Below are positions 1 through 9,861 of a stretch of 64,000 nt of DNA, one piece after another. Made by a program: the position numbers and the translations under genes. Origin of the DNA: Chytriomyces cf. hyalinus JEL632 (lineage: Eukaryota > Chytridiomycota > Chytridiomycetes > Chytridiales > Chytriomycetaceae). The notes below the pieces were generated by a model. The model was not told the DNA's origin and made no database searches. It saw only the letters and a program-made list of their open reading frames with translations. The stretch is from the NCBI GenBank assembly GCA_025435555.1, contig JAIWWG010000061.1:159461-223460 (forward strand), read 5' to 3'. The first letter of the stretch is position 1; each line of letters begins with the position of its first letter.

Positions 1-190
1 TGAGAGTTTGAGTTGAGAGAGACGAGGATATAAACGGACATGTGGCACCGCTTTTGAAGATGGATGCATCGTTGTGGATCGATTGGACAATATCTGACAC
101 AGCTTTCCCGTGAAGGTCCTTGTAGTTTTGGACTTTGAGAAGAGTTGCAAGGTCGGTGGTGGCGTTAAGGGGGCCGAAGGTGTCAGCCAT
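1..190 (-). CDS. Hypothetical protein, N-terminal fragment cut by the window edge
   Basis: An open frame runs from an ATG at 190 off the left edge, giving at least 63 codons. The protein starts MADTFGPLNATTDLATLL and continues with a mixed polar/hydrophobic stretch containing KVQNYKDLHGKAVSDI. There is no signal peptide or transmembrane segment, and I do not recognise the family. The ATG is the first in frame, and the sequence upstream of it (191-300) is non-coding in this frame. An intron beyond about residue 45 cannot be excluded, because the last visible codons are Ser/Thr-rich and could be read-through. Downstream exons are outside the window. Confidence 0.5.
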   Translation of the reverse strand, partial: MADTFGPLNATTDLATLLKVQNYKDLHGKAVSDIVQSIHNDASIFKSGATCPFISSSLSTQTL

Positions 191-512
191 TGTTATACTG
201 GTGGTAGACTTTGGCGGTGGTGCTTGGTGGTCAGGTTGTGGTTGCTTGGTAGTAGCTAACTGGAGGTAGCTCCTTGGAAATAACTAACAAGACGAGAAGG
301 GAAATTGGCCGTGTTTTATACGCGCAGACAGTCTCTCGTTTGGACTATCGCGTCATCAGAAACGCGAATTTGTTTTGATTGTGTTGGATTGCGCAATCAT
401 TGACTTTATTTTATTTTTTTATTTAAGCTTCTTTTTCCAATTGCGCGAAAAGTTGGATCGACTGTTTGCGAGTAGCTATTGCATGCAATGCATTGGACGT
501 CAGCGACGCTGG

Positions 513-599
513 TTTTTTATTTTTTATTTTTTATTTTTTATTTTTTATTTTTTATTTTTTATTTTTTATTTTTTATTTTTTATTTTTTATTTTATTTTT
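513..599. repeat. Heptanucleotide tandem repeat (TTTTTTA)n
   Basis: About eleven near-perfect tandem copies of TTTTTTA lie between a GC-balanced flank and a T-rich flank. Two plus-strand reading frames stay open across it and would encode Phe/Ile/Tyr/Leu repeats; I treat those as artefacts of the repeat. The rest of 191-940 shows no gene I can support. Confidence 0.9.
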
Positions 600-944
600 C
601 TCACCTTATTTCTGCGAAGTTCCTAATTGTTGCCGTCGAGCGCTGTCCATAGTAGCAGCTGCATTACGCAGTACATTATTCCCGAAGCGAGGTTTTCATA
701 GTAGCAGCAACCCGTGAGCGAAAGTGAAAAGACTCTACACCCGTGGACGATGATTTTTCTCCGATCCCCTCTCAAGCTTCTACGCATCTGGTTTGAAGGA
801 TGGGATGTGGTTGTCCTGGTGAACTTTCGAGTTCCCAACTCGTGGGAGGGATAAACGCAGCTTCGAGTCCAAATTGTGTTCAAAGCTATGCTCTAATCAA
901 CAGCAAAGTCTGCCGCGTGTTTGGGACCGGCTGCGGGTAACTGG

Positions 945-1330
945 GTATTTACTGAACCGAGAACACAGCAAAACAGCAGGAACAAGAAGAGGCCCACCAT
1001 TCGGGAGCTACCATTCGATCCAGCACTGTACTCGGAAATGAGTTTTCGAGTGGTCTAACGGCGTTGCTACCTTGCGATTTTCGGCAACGTAGAATTTGGA
1101 CTCCAAGTCCGGGGACGGAAAAAAACAGGGTCTTGGCCCGGTGATGATATCTGCGTGTTTCTGAAAAATTGAAAAGGAGAGTTAGTGGCGCAGTGGTGGG
1201 ATATATGCGATACCAACAACTGCAGGCATTACGTGGTGTGAAGTGGCAAGCAATCGCCAGCGCGTGGGTGAATACTCGTGGTACGTGGCTGTACAACGAG
1301 TACTCGTTCTCGTGTATGCACTGGAGCAGT
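945..1330 (-). pseudogene. Copy A of the four-copy gene family, truncated
   Basis: On the minus strand, 1330-1240 keeps the exon-1 peptide motif of the intact copies (ENEYSLYSHVPRV... HFTPR) and 1125-1060 keeps the start of exon 2 (FFPSPDLE... KFYV... KTHF). Relative to copies B and C, exon 2 lacks about four codons after PDLE and loses similarity after KTHF. The intron-1 acceptor has changed from CACAG to CACCG, and no exon 3 (basic tail) follows. The best reading is a dead copy. The flanking 740-1080 resembles 4390-4700, so the copy lies inside a larger duplicated block. Confidence 0.6.
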
Positions 1331-1674
1331 GAACCTGTGGAAGGTACGTCTTGGGCATGGTCCAGCGGGTTTTTTGGGATTGGGAGGCGCTTGCCAACAA
1401 GTTTTGACCTTATGTTTTGATTTGGATGAGAGTTCTTTGATGTAGCTGCTTTTCATCTGGGAAGTTCAAGGGGTTATAGAGTATTCTGTGTGGGTGTGTG
1501 GGAACCGATCCTGAAACATGAGTAGAAAAAGAAGTCCCAGCCCCAGTTTAAAAAATAATACCCAGCCAAACGCCAGGTTGAATCGGAACTTCTTCTGCAG
1601 TGCCGTTGTCGATGGTCAGTTTTTTATCGTTTTGGACAGCCAGCTTGTGAGAAAATAAGGCAAAAACACAGGGC

Positions 1675-2790
1675 GCTACTGGGTATTTACAAAACCGAGA
1701 CAGCAAAATAAGAAGGCTCAAAAATCGCGCAGTACCATGCGATTAAGCGCTGTATTTTTTTATGCTATTGACGCCGGTAGAGCTTGGAGTGGGTGTGATG
1801 GTGCGTAGGGTAAAACTTGTCTGAATTCGTTTATTTTCTTTTGCACTTTAATTGTGCTTCCACTTTCTCAATAGCACATGCTCTTTCCTTCTTGTTATTC
1901 CGGGTTCTTTTTTTTTTTTTTTTCTTTTTTTTTTCTTTTGTTTCTGCATATACTTGTTTGCGGAGGACTTTCCGACTAGGTGCCTTTCAAAGCCTTGGCG
2001 AGTTTTGAAGCCTTGGCGAGCCTTTGTCCTCGGCTAAGCTTTTTGTTTGGACGCGCCTTCTTGTCCGCGTTTGCTAAAGCAGTGCAGCCAGAATGTCAGA
2101 ATGGATTCTATTGACTAAATAAATAGAAATGTACCTTCTTTCGGCACCGCTGCTCTCTTTACCGGGCCGGTGAAAGAGTGGAAATGCGTCTTTGAATGAG
2201 GCAGCGGATTGTCCACTGTGTGGTTGGACGCCACATAATACTTGGATGGTGAATCCACCACCAAGTCAGGACTTGGAAAAAAGGAGGGTTTGGGCCCTGT
2301 GATCGCAGCTGTCGTTATGATAGAGTTTTTGAAACGGAGAGTTAGGCGGAGCAGTGGTGGGGATACGAGCGAGAGGAGCAACAAACGGACTCTTACGTGG
2401 AGTGAAGTGGCTCATGATCGCCAGCGCGTGCGTGAGTACGCGAGGTACATGACTGTACAAAGAGTACTCGTTCTCTCGCACGAGAATCCTGGTCATCTTT
2501 CTGGGAGGTTTGGGCTGGGCAGTGGACTGACTGGGAAGTCCCTTGAAGCTGGAAGAAACTGGAAACAGTTGGACGCTTGAAGAAATCATTGCTGCAGTAG
2601 TCTGGAAAGTTGCGTATTTGTTTTAGTATCAGGGAGAGGGTGCGTATGTAAGCTGCGTTGAGAGGGGCCGAACCTGTTTCTTGAAGCGTATTTTTTGAAA
2701 GAGATTTGCAGGACTCCGCGAACGTTGACATTTTCTCAGACGATCTTTGTTTATTGCGCGTAATAATTTACGCTTCAGAGGCAGGTGCTC
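1675..2790. repeat. Segmental duplication unit carrying copy B
   Basis: This block is similar, at roughly 3 kb spacing, to 4597-5820. Shared stretches include the downstream flank (GGTAAAACTTG ... CTGAATT near 1811 and GGTAAAAACTTGC near 4776), all three exons and both introns of the embedded gene, and the upstream flank (GTGCGTATGTAAG near 2640 and 5673, then TGACGATCTT-like near 2740). Intron positions are preserved, so the copies arose by DNA duplication and not by retroposition. Boundaries are approximate because the ends are diverged. Confidence 0.6.
1976..2496 (-). CDS. Copy B: intact 119-aa protein of an unrecognised family
   Basis: Three exons, 2397-2496, 2135-2296 and 1976-2073, join in consistent phase to 120 codons ending in TAG. 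Both introns have GT-AG ends and sit at the same codons in copy C. The protein starts MTRILVRENEYSLYSHV, has a central Pro/Ser/His-rich part (FFPSPDL, KTHFH) and ends in a strongly basic, probably helical tail with KKLSRGQRLAKASKLAKA. There is no signal peptide or membrane segment. I do not recognise the family; the tail could bind nucleic acid or be a nuclear signal (inference). The start is the first ATG of exon 1, and in copy C the matching codon is GTG. Conservation of frame and splice sites between B and C, despite diverged DNA, supports real coding sequence. Confidence 0.55.
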
Positions 2791-3354
2791 GCGCCCGAAA
2801 TAAACGGGATGCCAGCCACCATTTTGGAAAAAATACCCGCCGAAAGCCAGGTTGGGAAAACCAAAGAAAGTGGCGAAAGCAGGTGCGGAAAGAAATTGCA
2901 CTTTTCAGAACTCTTTGTACGGAGCTCCACGGTTTCTTTATTCCAGAAAATGCCAACTACGAGACAAGCAAAAAAAATACAGCGTGACAAATAGTATGCT
3001 TTACTGGCTCTCGAACCTTCGAAAAATGTGCCACTCTGACAGTTTTCGAAGTCCTTCACACGCAAAAATCTGCGACAGCTGAAAAAAAACTGTGAGAAGG
3101 CTGAATAGAACCCAATCTGCCGGCGAAAATGAGGTGATAATGTCCGAAAGAGCCGCCGCAATCGATTCGACGCCGTTAGCCAAACATTTGAGATCCCCAG
3201 ACCCTGTAATCGCCGCCGGTGTCTCGATTCTGGACAGTAGGCAGTTCAGCGTTGCCAAGATTCAAAGTAGCGTTAGCACCTTTTCTCCTTTCAAACTCAA
3301 CTTCTTGGCGCTGACTGCAAAAGAAAATGAGGACGGATTCGAACTATGCTTGCG

Positions 3355-3660
3355 CCATTGGCTCGGCCGCTGAGGTTGTAGGCTTGCTGCAAAAAGCCCG
3401 CGCAGTTATTCCTGGAGGATAATTTGCCACTACAGGCATTCCATGTCTATAAGAAGCGCGAAGTCGTTCTTTTCGTTTCCCCTCAAGCTTCTTGGTTGTC
3501 TATGCTGGCGACCTCAATCCATTGACCCGGCCGCTGAGTTTGTAGGCTTGCTGCAACGACCCACATAGTTCTTCCTGGAAGATAATTTGCCGCTACAGGC
3601 ATTCATTGTCTTTAAGAAGCGCACAGTCGTTCTTTTAGTTGTCGTCAAGTTTCTTGGTTG
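3355..3660. repeat. Tandem duplication, about 143-bp units at 164-bp period
   Basis: Unit 1 (3355-3498) and unit 2 (3519-3660) share a long series of blocks: CCATTG..C.CGGCCGCTGAG, TGTAGGCTTGCTGCAA, a GATAATTTGCC..CTACAGGCATTC core, AAGAAGCGC.. and ..TTTCTTGGTTG-type ends. A spacer of about 20 bp separates them. I see no convincing gene in or around the repeat (2800-4380). Several short open frames cross it on both strands, but none has motifs or splice support. Confidence 0.85.
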
Positions 3661-4596
3661 GATTCCCGTTTGACCAAACGCGATGACAGTGGGAGGCGGG
3701 CGGTGAAAGTACGGTTGTTTTGATGTATATGTCATTGCGGAGTTGTCCGTGCCTGCGTTAGTTTGCATGGAGCTTATGGAAAAGCTGAGTGAATGGAGGT
3801 GTTTGATTCACTGGAACCATTCTGCAGACAGAGATTTCGGATTCAGCTTGTCATGAAGAAAACGTGGATATGGATTCTTAACTGTGCACATTGATCGTCA
3901 CTCCATGGACTCCCTGCGTTCGTGATTTGTGGAATCGTTGATACCCTGCTCAGGAGTTTAGTTAATACCAGTACTCTGCCTAGTTTTGTGATCTAATTTC
4001 GCACCAGAATTGACAAGCTACTGAACATATGGGCAGCTGCGGGGACATCGCAACTTGAAATACGGTGTCTCCATGCGCTTAATTGCATTGTCCGCGTTCA
4101 TATGCCAGCTTTGACCGCGTTCAGTTAGCAAAGTCAATCTTCCAGTTTGAGAGTAGAATTTGAAAAGAGCGCAAGCTGCAGTGTGGTGGGTTGCTTGATA
4201 GAGTAAAGGCAGTAGATGGAGATGCCATGCTCTTCTACCACGGTCCAAAGCTCAGAAACCCAGGCATTTAGCATCACCAGTCTTCGAAGCGTGCTGTGCA
4301 CTAAACACTGGGCGTATCGCAGTCGAAGAACTCCGTCAAGATCCGAAAGCCTCCGATTAACACGCAAGCCTTAGTTCGGTTAATGCGGTGAGTCCGTTCC
4401 GACCACACATCTAGCTTCTAAGTATCTGTTTAAACGATGGACGTGGTTGTAGTGGTTAGTTTTGTGTATTTTCGAGTTCCAAGTCGTGGGAAAACAAGAG
4501 AAAACACGGGTGCTTGCCAGACCTTCGAGTCCGCAATTGCGGTCACAACTTTGCTCTAATTAGCAAAGTTTGCCGTGTGTATTGGGCCGGCTGCGG

Positions 4597-5820
4597 GTAA
4601 ATGGGCATGTTAACGAAACCGCGAAGACGCAGAAACAGCAGGAACAAGGAGAGACTCACCACTCGTTCGGTAACATGCGGCCCACCAGCACTGCTCTCGC
4701 TGAAGCTGTTGACGCGTTGAAGGCAGTAGAGCTTGGGGGTCGGTAGGGGGCCAGACAGCGTGTCGTGTGTGTGGGGTAAAAACTTGCCGTTTTGAATTTG
4801 TTTATATCTTTGCACATTTAAATGCGCTTTACCAGTTCAATAACACGAGCCACCTTCTTCAAGTTCTCTCGCACTTCTATCCCAAGCTCTTTTTTTTTAA
4901 AAGTTCTTTTTTGTTCTAGCGCTGTTTGCCCCCCCGTTTTTCGGACTATTTTGTCTAGGGCTTCACCGCCTAGTGCGCCTTGGCCAGCTTGGAAGCGGCT
5001 GCCAGCTTCTGGCCGCGACTCAATTTCTTGGGTTTCTTGTGAGCTGCCTTCTCCGGGGTCACTGCGGTAATTCAGTCAGATATTAGGACAATTCCCCAGG
5101 CTATGGAATCAAATATCACCTTGTTTCGGGGCTGCTGATCTCTGCACCGGGGGTTTAAATGTGTGAAAATGTGTTTTATCATGGCCTAACGGGGTGGTGA
5201 CGGTGTTGTTGGACGCCTCGTAGAACTTGGAAGGACAGTAAACTTCCAAGTCCGGGGACGGGAAAAAACTGGGCTTGGGCCCTGTGATTGCGGCTGCACG
5301 ATTTGAGTTTTGAAACAGAGAGTTAGCCACGCTGTGTTGAATTTGTCTGAGAGCAACGATGGACACATACGCGGCTTGAAGTGAGCAGCAATCGCCAACG
5401 CGTGAGTGAGTACTCGCGGTACGTGGCTGTACAGCGAGTACTCATTCTCGCGGACGATGACCCGCGTCACCTTTTTGGTCCTTGCGATCTTGACGCTTGT
5501 CATCACACTGTACTCCATGGGTGCAGCGATAACTTTGACAGACTCCGTGGTCAGACCTTTACAAGTGGAATATTCATTTTCAAAGTTGGAGTTGGAAGTA
5601 CCTTGGGTAATCTTTTGAATCATTGCGGTGTATTCTGGTAAGGTGTGTCTGTGTTTAGTTTGAAGAAGTTGAGCGTGCGTATGTAAGGGATTGAGGGCGG
5701 CGGGACCTGTTTCTTCTTGAAGCGTTTTTGAATGAGATTTGCAAGAAAACGCGTTGACATTTTTTCTTGACGATCTTCATTTACAGCAAGCAAGTAAATA
5801 ATTTATCGCTGAAATGTTCA
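4597..5820. repeat. Segmental duplication unit carrying copy C
   Basis: Partner of 1675-2790 (see that entry). The similarity probably extends left to about 4390, where the sequence also resembles 740-1080 beside copy A (shared TTTCGAGTTCC..AA.TCGTGGGA-like and GGCTGCGGGTAA stretches). The array therefore appears to have been built from a unit of roughly 1.2-1.5 kb, with internal deletions in some copies. Confidence 0.6.
4970..5503 (-). CDS. Copy C: intact member of the same unrecognised family (about 128 aa)
   Basis: Exons 5371-5503, 5120-5281 and 4970-5061 join in phase to 129 codons. Exon 2 has the same length (162 nt) as in copy B, and both intron positions match. The start is uncertain: the codon aligned with copy B's ATG is GTG, so I use the in-frame ATG at 5503; another lies at 5518. 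Recognisable parts are RENEYSLYSHVPRVLTH in exon 1, FFPSPDLEV and KTHFHTF in exon 2, and the basic end KKPKKLSRGQKLAAASKLAK in exon 3. On the opposite strand 5458-5620 encodes a hydrophobic open frame, which I regard as a shadow. Confidence 0.55.
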
Positions 5821-6410
5821 TCAGCTCTCAGATATACGGTGCTTCTGCACCGTCCCCTTTCTGTGCTGGCTGGTTTCCGCCAGTCGCGTACTTATGGTGT
5901 GCTTTCAGATTTTATTTGGCAGAAGAGATTTAAGCGTTTGATCTGCACCCTCTGTTCATCCTTTTCTTGAAGGAGCTTTTAAAAACCTTCCGCAAACAAC
6001 TTGTCGGATGCCGTATGGACATGCTCACAGAAACTCCGGCATCCCTTCAATGGGATGTACACTGATTCTCAAAAAACAAAAAACAAAAACATCAATGTTC
6101 ACACCCCTCCTTCAAACGCAGGACCACAACCACGACTGTCCAACCCATCTTTCAAAATTTCGATAAAATACCACAAATAACACCCACAACACTGCAGCGT
6201 TCCGGCTCTCCACATCCGCTACCAAAGCCATTGTGGCAGCAGCAGCAGTAGCAGCCTTCCCAAAGTTCCCAATTACGATGTAGCAGCATTTATCACCTCT
6301 CTCTTGCTGCTTGGGCAAATCATTAATATGGTACTGTTGCGCAGTAACCTATTTCTGGGCTGTAGCAGTGGACACCAAGTTTTTTTGTTTACATTTTTGA
6401 ATGTATTATA

Positions 6411-6520
6411 CCCTCTCTCACTCTCTTACTCTCTCACTCTCTCACTCTCTCACTCTCTCACTCTCTCACTCTCTCACTCTCTCACTCTCTCACTCTCTCA
6501 CTCTCTCCTCTCTCCTCTCT
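6411..6520. repeat. Microsatellite, 8-bp unit ACTCTCTC
   Basis: More than ten tandem copies of an 8-bp CTCTCACT-type unit, ending in CTCTCCTCTCC variants. It lies between duplication unit C and copy D. No gene is supported in 5820-6540. Confidence 0.9.
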
Positions 6521-6770
6521 CATTACAAACGCTTTTAACGATATTCACGTCCTTTTTGATCATTTTGCTTGCAGGCTTGGGCTTCCTGGTCTGAATTTCT
6601 CCACCGCTTCAAGAATAGGTTGGTGTTGGCATCTTGGAAGCAGCGACCCTCTTTGACCCCGTGTCTTCTTGGTATTCTTCTCGCTGCTCTGTCCCAAGGT
6701 TTTTGTTTTGTTTTTTTCAAGTTCTTTTGTTCTTTTTGTTTCCACGCTTGAGCTTCCTGGTCTGCATTTC

Positions 6771-7330
6771 TCACGGCTTCGAGGCGGGCCCAGCTTTGGC
6801 ATGCTTGGAAGCAGCTGCCAGCTTCTGGCCATGGCTCAACTGCTTTGGTTTCTTGTGGTGGCAAGCCGGCTTGTCCGATATCTCTGTCGTAGTGTAGCCA
6901 GGTGTCAGAACGGAATCCTTGAGCTGTATATATAAATGGCGACCTTGTGTTGGTGTCGCTGATCTCTGTACCAACGGTTTAAACGTATGGAAGTGGGTTT
7001 CTGAATGGTTCAGTGGCTTTTCCACCTTGTTGCTCGATACGGTATAGTACTTGGATGTTGAGGCAACCACCAAGTCGGGCAATGGAAAGAAACTTGGTGT
7101 TGGGCCTGCGATCACGGCTGTTATGACAGAGTTTGGAAAGAGAGTGTTAACGGTCCAGTTTTTGTGCAATGTACAAAGCAACAAACAGACACTTACGCGT
7201 TACAACGTGACGCGCAAAAGTGAGGTCATATTTGAGCACTTTACGGTTTGTGGCTGTACAGTCAGTTCTCATTTTCGCTATTTTGGCACTGTGACGCGTG
7301 TCGGGCAGGGTGTCATGGACACAGCAAGCA
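6771..7330 (-). pseudogene. Copy D of the four-copy family: exons 2-3 open, exon 1 with stops
   Basis: Exon 2 (FFPLPDLVV, KYYTVSSN, KTHFHTF-like ETHFHTF) and exon 3 (KKPKQLSHGQKLAAASK) are readable from about 7110 down to 6771, even reading straight through the second intron. Exon 1, at about 7200-7290, keeps the LYSH core of ENEYSLYSHVPRV. However, the Ser codon before LYSH has become TGA and the Arg codon after it TGA, so two in-frame stops break it. Part of exon 3 is duplicated nearby (similar stretches at about 6550-6650 and 6725-6815). This is probably a pseudogene. Confidence 0.6.
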
Positions 7331-8365
7331 GCGAGTTTAGCCGGCTCTGTCTTTAACTTAACATGACCTTTGAAAGTGGAATCTTCACTTCCAGAGTCAG
7401 GTTCACGCGCGAATGCTGAATGGAAGCAGTAAACAACAGCTGATCACGGGTAAAGATTGCCCAGGCAAACAAAAGGAATCACGCGTTGACATATTGCCTG
7501 CCTGGGCAGGAACCTATTTTAAAATTTTGAATTTTTTTCTTTTGATGAAACAATAGTCGCGGGATTTATTCCATCAGTTGTCGGAGTGTAAAAACTGATG
7601 CCTTTCTCGTGCTTTGAAATGAGTTGAACCGCTCAAGGACCGGAAAACTCCAACATTCTTGACGCTTGGAGGCAAGGAGGCGTTGGATGCGTGCATGTCA
7701 TGCTTCAAGCTTGGGTCATGGATGGGTCCCACTTCTCAGTACGGCAAGAGACCTGCGTTATGTATGGTTCAGATGCAGTGCAGCCAAGCGGGTGACATTT
7801 GAGTCTGCACAGCCAGAGCGAGTGTGAGGCACGACGTGCTGAGAGCGAGCCACAGACACAACTTGAAAATTAATAAAATCGAATCTCCCAAAAAATGGTT
7901 TTAATTCAGTTGTTTGTGTCACTCGTTCGTGTGTTTGGTTTGGTCAAAAATCAGAAGCGCGGTCGGGATTTTTTCCATTTTAGCCGGCGATTGATTCAGA
8001 TTTTTCAGATTTTTCAGAATTTGAGGTCTTTGAGCGAAGCGGCAGAGCAAGACTTTGGCATCGTTGCTGCGACTGTGACAGCACGGACACGCACATCCAC
8101 CGACGAGCGACCTGCGCAGTTGACGTCGGATGCGCGGGCTCTCGATGCTCAGCACCGCCAGTCGAACCCTGTTCTTGGACTTGGCTTTGAGGGTGTTTAC
8201 TTGATCAGGGGACTGACAGCCACAGAATTTCTGGGTCTCGCAAATTGGCATTTTAAAGGCAGCGGCGAAGTGCGGAGTTTATTACAATTCGATCCCATAA
8301 AATACGAGCACACATCCATCCATCCCATAAACATCCCCATCCCTAATTACGCCCGCATTCTTCAG
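7331..8365. other. Intergenic region upstream of the first C2H2 gene
   Basis: No gene is supported. A small inverted repeat (TTGCCTGCCTGGGCAGGAA, about 7492-7510) could form a hairpin. From 7895 a frame is open into the C2H2 gene, but its first 150 codons are low-complexity (Phe/Ile/Gln-rich), and the stretch just before 8366 is CA-rich like a 5' leader. I therefore start the gene at 8366. Confidence 0.5.
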
Positions 8366-9733
8366 ATGAGCGACCTTGAACTCCTCCACGCGTTACTCTC
8401 ACCGGAACAGCCAAACGGCACATCTCCGGCTCCTGCCTGCTCAGATTCCGTCCCATTCTCCCTGCAGTATCTATTCAGCAACTTCAGAGACACTCCCTTG
8501 GAATCACCCGCCCTGGATATGCTGAAGGTGGTTGGTTACCCAAGCCCCTTCCTGCAGAACCCACCGGCATCCCACCTTTTGCACTCGCCCTACATCAATG
8601 AGACGCTCAGCCCTCTTGATCCAGTCTTGTTCCGCAACATGTCAGGCATAGTCGTGGAGTCGCCGTTGCAAACTCCAGCCCATCAAGCATGCGACTTCAG
8701 AATTGCCCAGGCACTCAACACAAACTCGTTCTTTCCCATCCAAGACGCCGACCTCAATTTGCATCTTGTGTACGAATCGGACAACAAGAATGAAGGCGCG
8801 GTGGCCTCAATGTTCCAGAACTATGCATGTTTGATGACGCATGGCAAGGATTTTGATCACCTGACCTCCTCGGGAGTGAACGACGTTAGTTTTGAAGAGC
8901 TCATGAGCCTTGCAATGCCCGTCCAAGTCGTCAACTGCGTTCCTTTCTCCGACTTTAATCCCGAGGTCACTCCGACGTGCGGTGTAACACCTCCCAGCAA
9001 TAGGCCTCACCACACCAACAGCAGTGTCGAACATTCCCCAACTTCGTGCACAATACCAGAATCCCAGTTGCCCGAAGAACATCATCCATGCCCGTACACC
9101 GGCACATGCTTAGGAGTCGTCTTCTCAAGCCTTGAACTGCTCAAGTCACACACCCAGAAAGTCCACAGCAACGAACTACGTAACCTCCTTGCCGCCGTCG
9201 CTCAGCCATCCGCCGCAGTTTCATATACGGCCAGTGAACAAGAATTCAGTTCCGGCATTCCACGGCCTTACAAGTGCACGTATCCTGGCTGCACGCGCGC
9301 CTTTTCGCAGCCAAGCAACCTGCGAAGCCATATCTGTACACATACTGGAGAGAGACGCCACCGCTGTAAAGTGGATGGTTGTTTCAGCTCGTACACCACT
9401 TCGAACCGGTTGAAAGTCCACATGCGGGATCATAGGTAGCCAGCCCCCCTCACTAGACACCAATGAACTTTTTATATTGAATCAAAACATTCTTGCAATT
9501 ACAGTGGTGAGAAGCCGTACGTCTGTGACGAGCCTGGCTGTGGCTACGCAGCCAAACAAATGTGCTCCCTCACCCAGCATAAATTGAAGCATCTCAGTTT
9601 CGACAAGAAGCAGGAAGAGTTTATTAAACAAGCACGAACGCTGCCGTGCAGTCATTGCGGTCGCAAGTACCGAAACCAAAAGTCACTTGACGCGCATTGT
9701 TGGCGAGAACACGGTCGTGCGCCAACCCCGTGA
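8366..9733 (+). CDS. C2H2 zinc-finger protein, probable transcription factor (432 aa)
   Basis: Two exons, 8366-9435 and 9505-9733, join in phase (433 codons with stop). The N-terminal two thirds are Ser/Pro/His-rich and unstructured-looking. The C-terminal part holds about five zinc fingers. The first, near residue 235, is degenerate (CPYTGTC...H...H). The next three are classical and linked by HTGERR/HSGEKP linkers (YKCTYPGCTRAFSQPSNLR..., HRCKVDGCFSSY..., YVCDEPGCGYAAK...). The last is CSHCGRKYRNQ...H...H. The intron falls inside the HSGEKP linker, which is good evidence that the join is right. TGEKP-type linkers are typical of DNA-binding fingers; the target is unknown. The start is the ATG at 8366 (MSDLELLHALL); an in-frame ATG at 7895 would add about 157 low-complexity residues. 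Confidence 0.8.
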
Positions 9734-9861
9734 TTTCTCAACCCAGCACCCCCCCAACTCATGGCCGCCCCATCTAATCCTCACATCCCATTCACCTTTT
9801 TCTTTTACGCTATTTCACTTCATCTTTTATATTCCCAAAATAAACGATGAAATCCTAATAA

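Noticed and set aside
375-717. Two overlapping plus-strand open frames rich in Phe/Ile/Tyr
   Set aside because: They are translations of the TTTTTTA repeat and have no independent support.
3092-3373. A 93-codon plus-strand frame (MSERAAAIDSTPLAKHL...)
   Set aside because: Composition is plausible for a protein, but there is no motif or promoter, and its end runs into the 143-bp tandem repeat, so I do not call it a gene.
4134-4367. Minus-strand frame with RRLVMLNAWVSELWTVVEE
   Set aside because: Short, isolated and without homology that I recognise; could be a gene relic but cannot be supported.
5458-5618. Plus-strand frame with a strong hydrophobic segment (TFLVLAILTLVITLY)
   Set aside because: It is antisense to exon 1 of copy C, whose frame and splice sites match copy B; the plus frame is not conserved in the other copies.
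7895-8365. N-terminal extension of the first C2H2 gene
   Set aside because: Open but low-complexity, and the sequence just before 8366 looks like a CA-rich leader; kept only as an alternative start.
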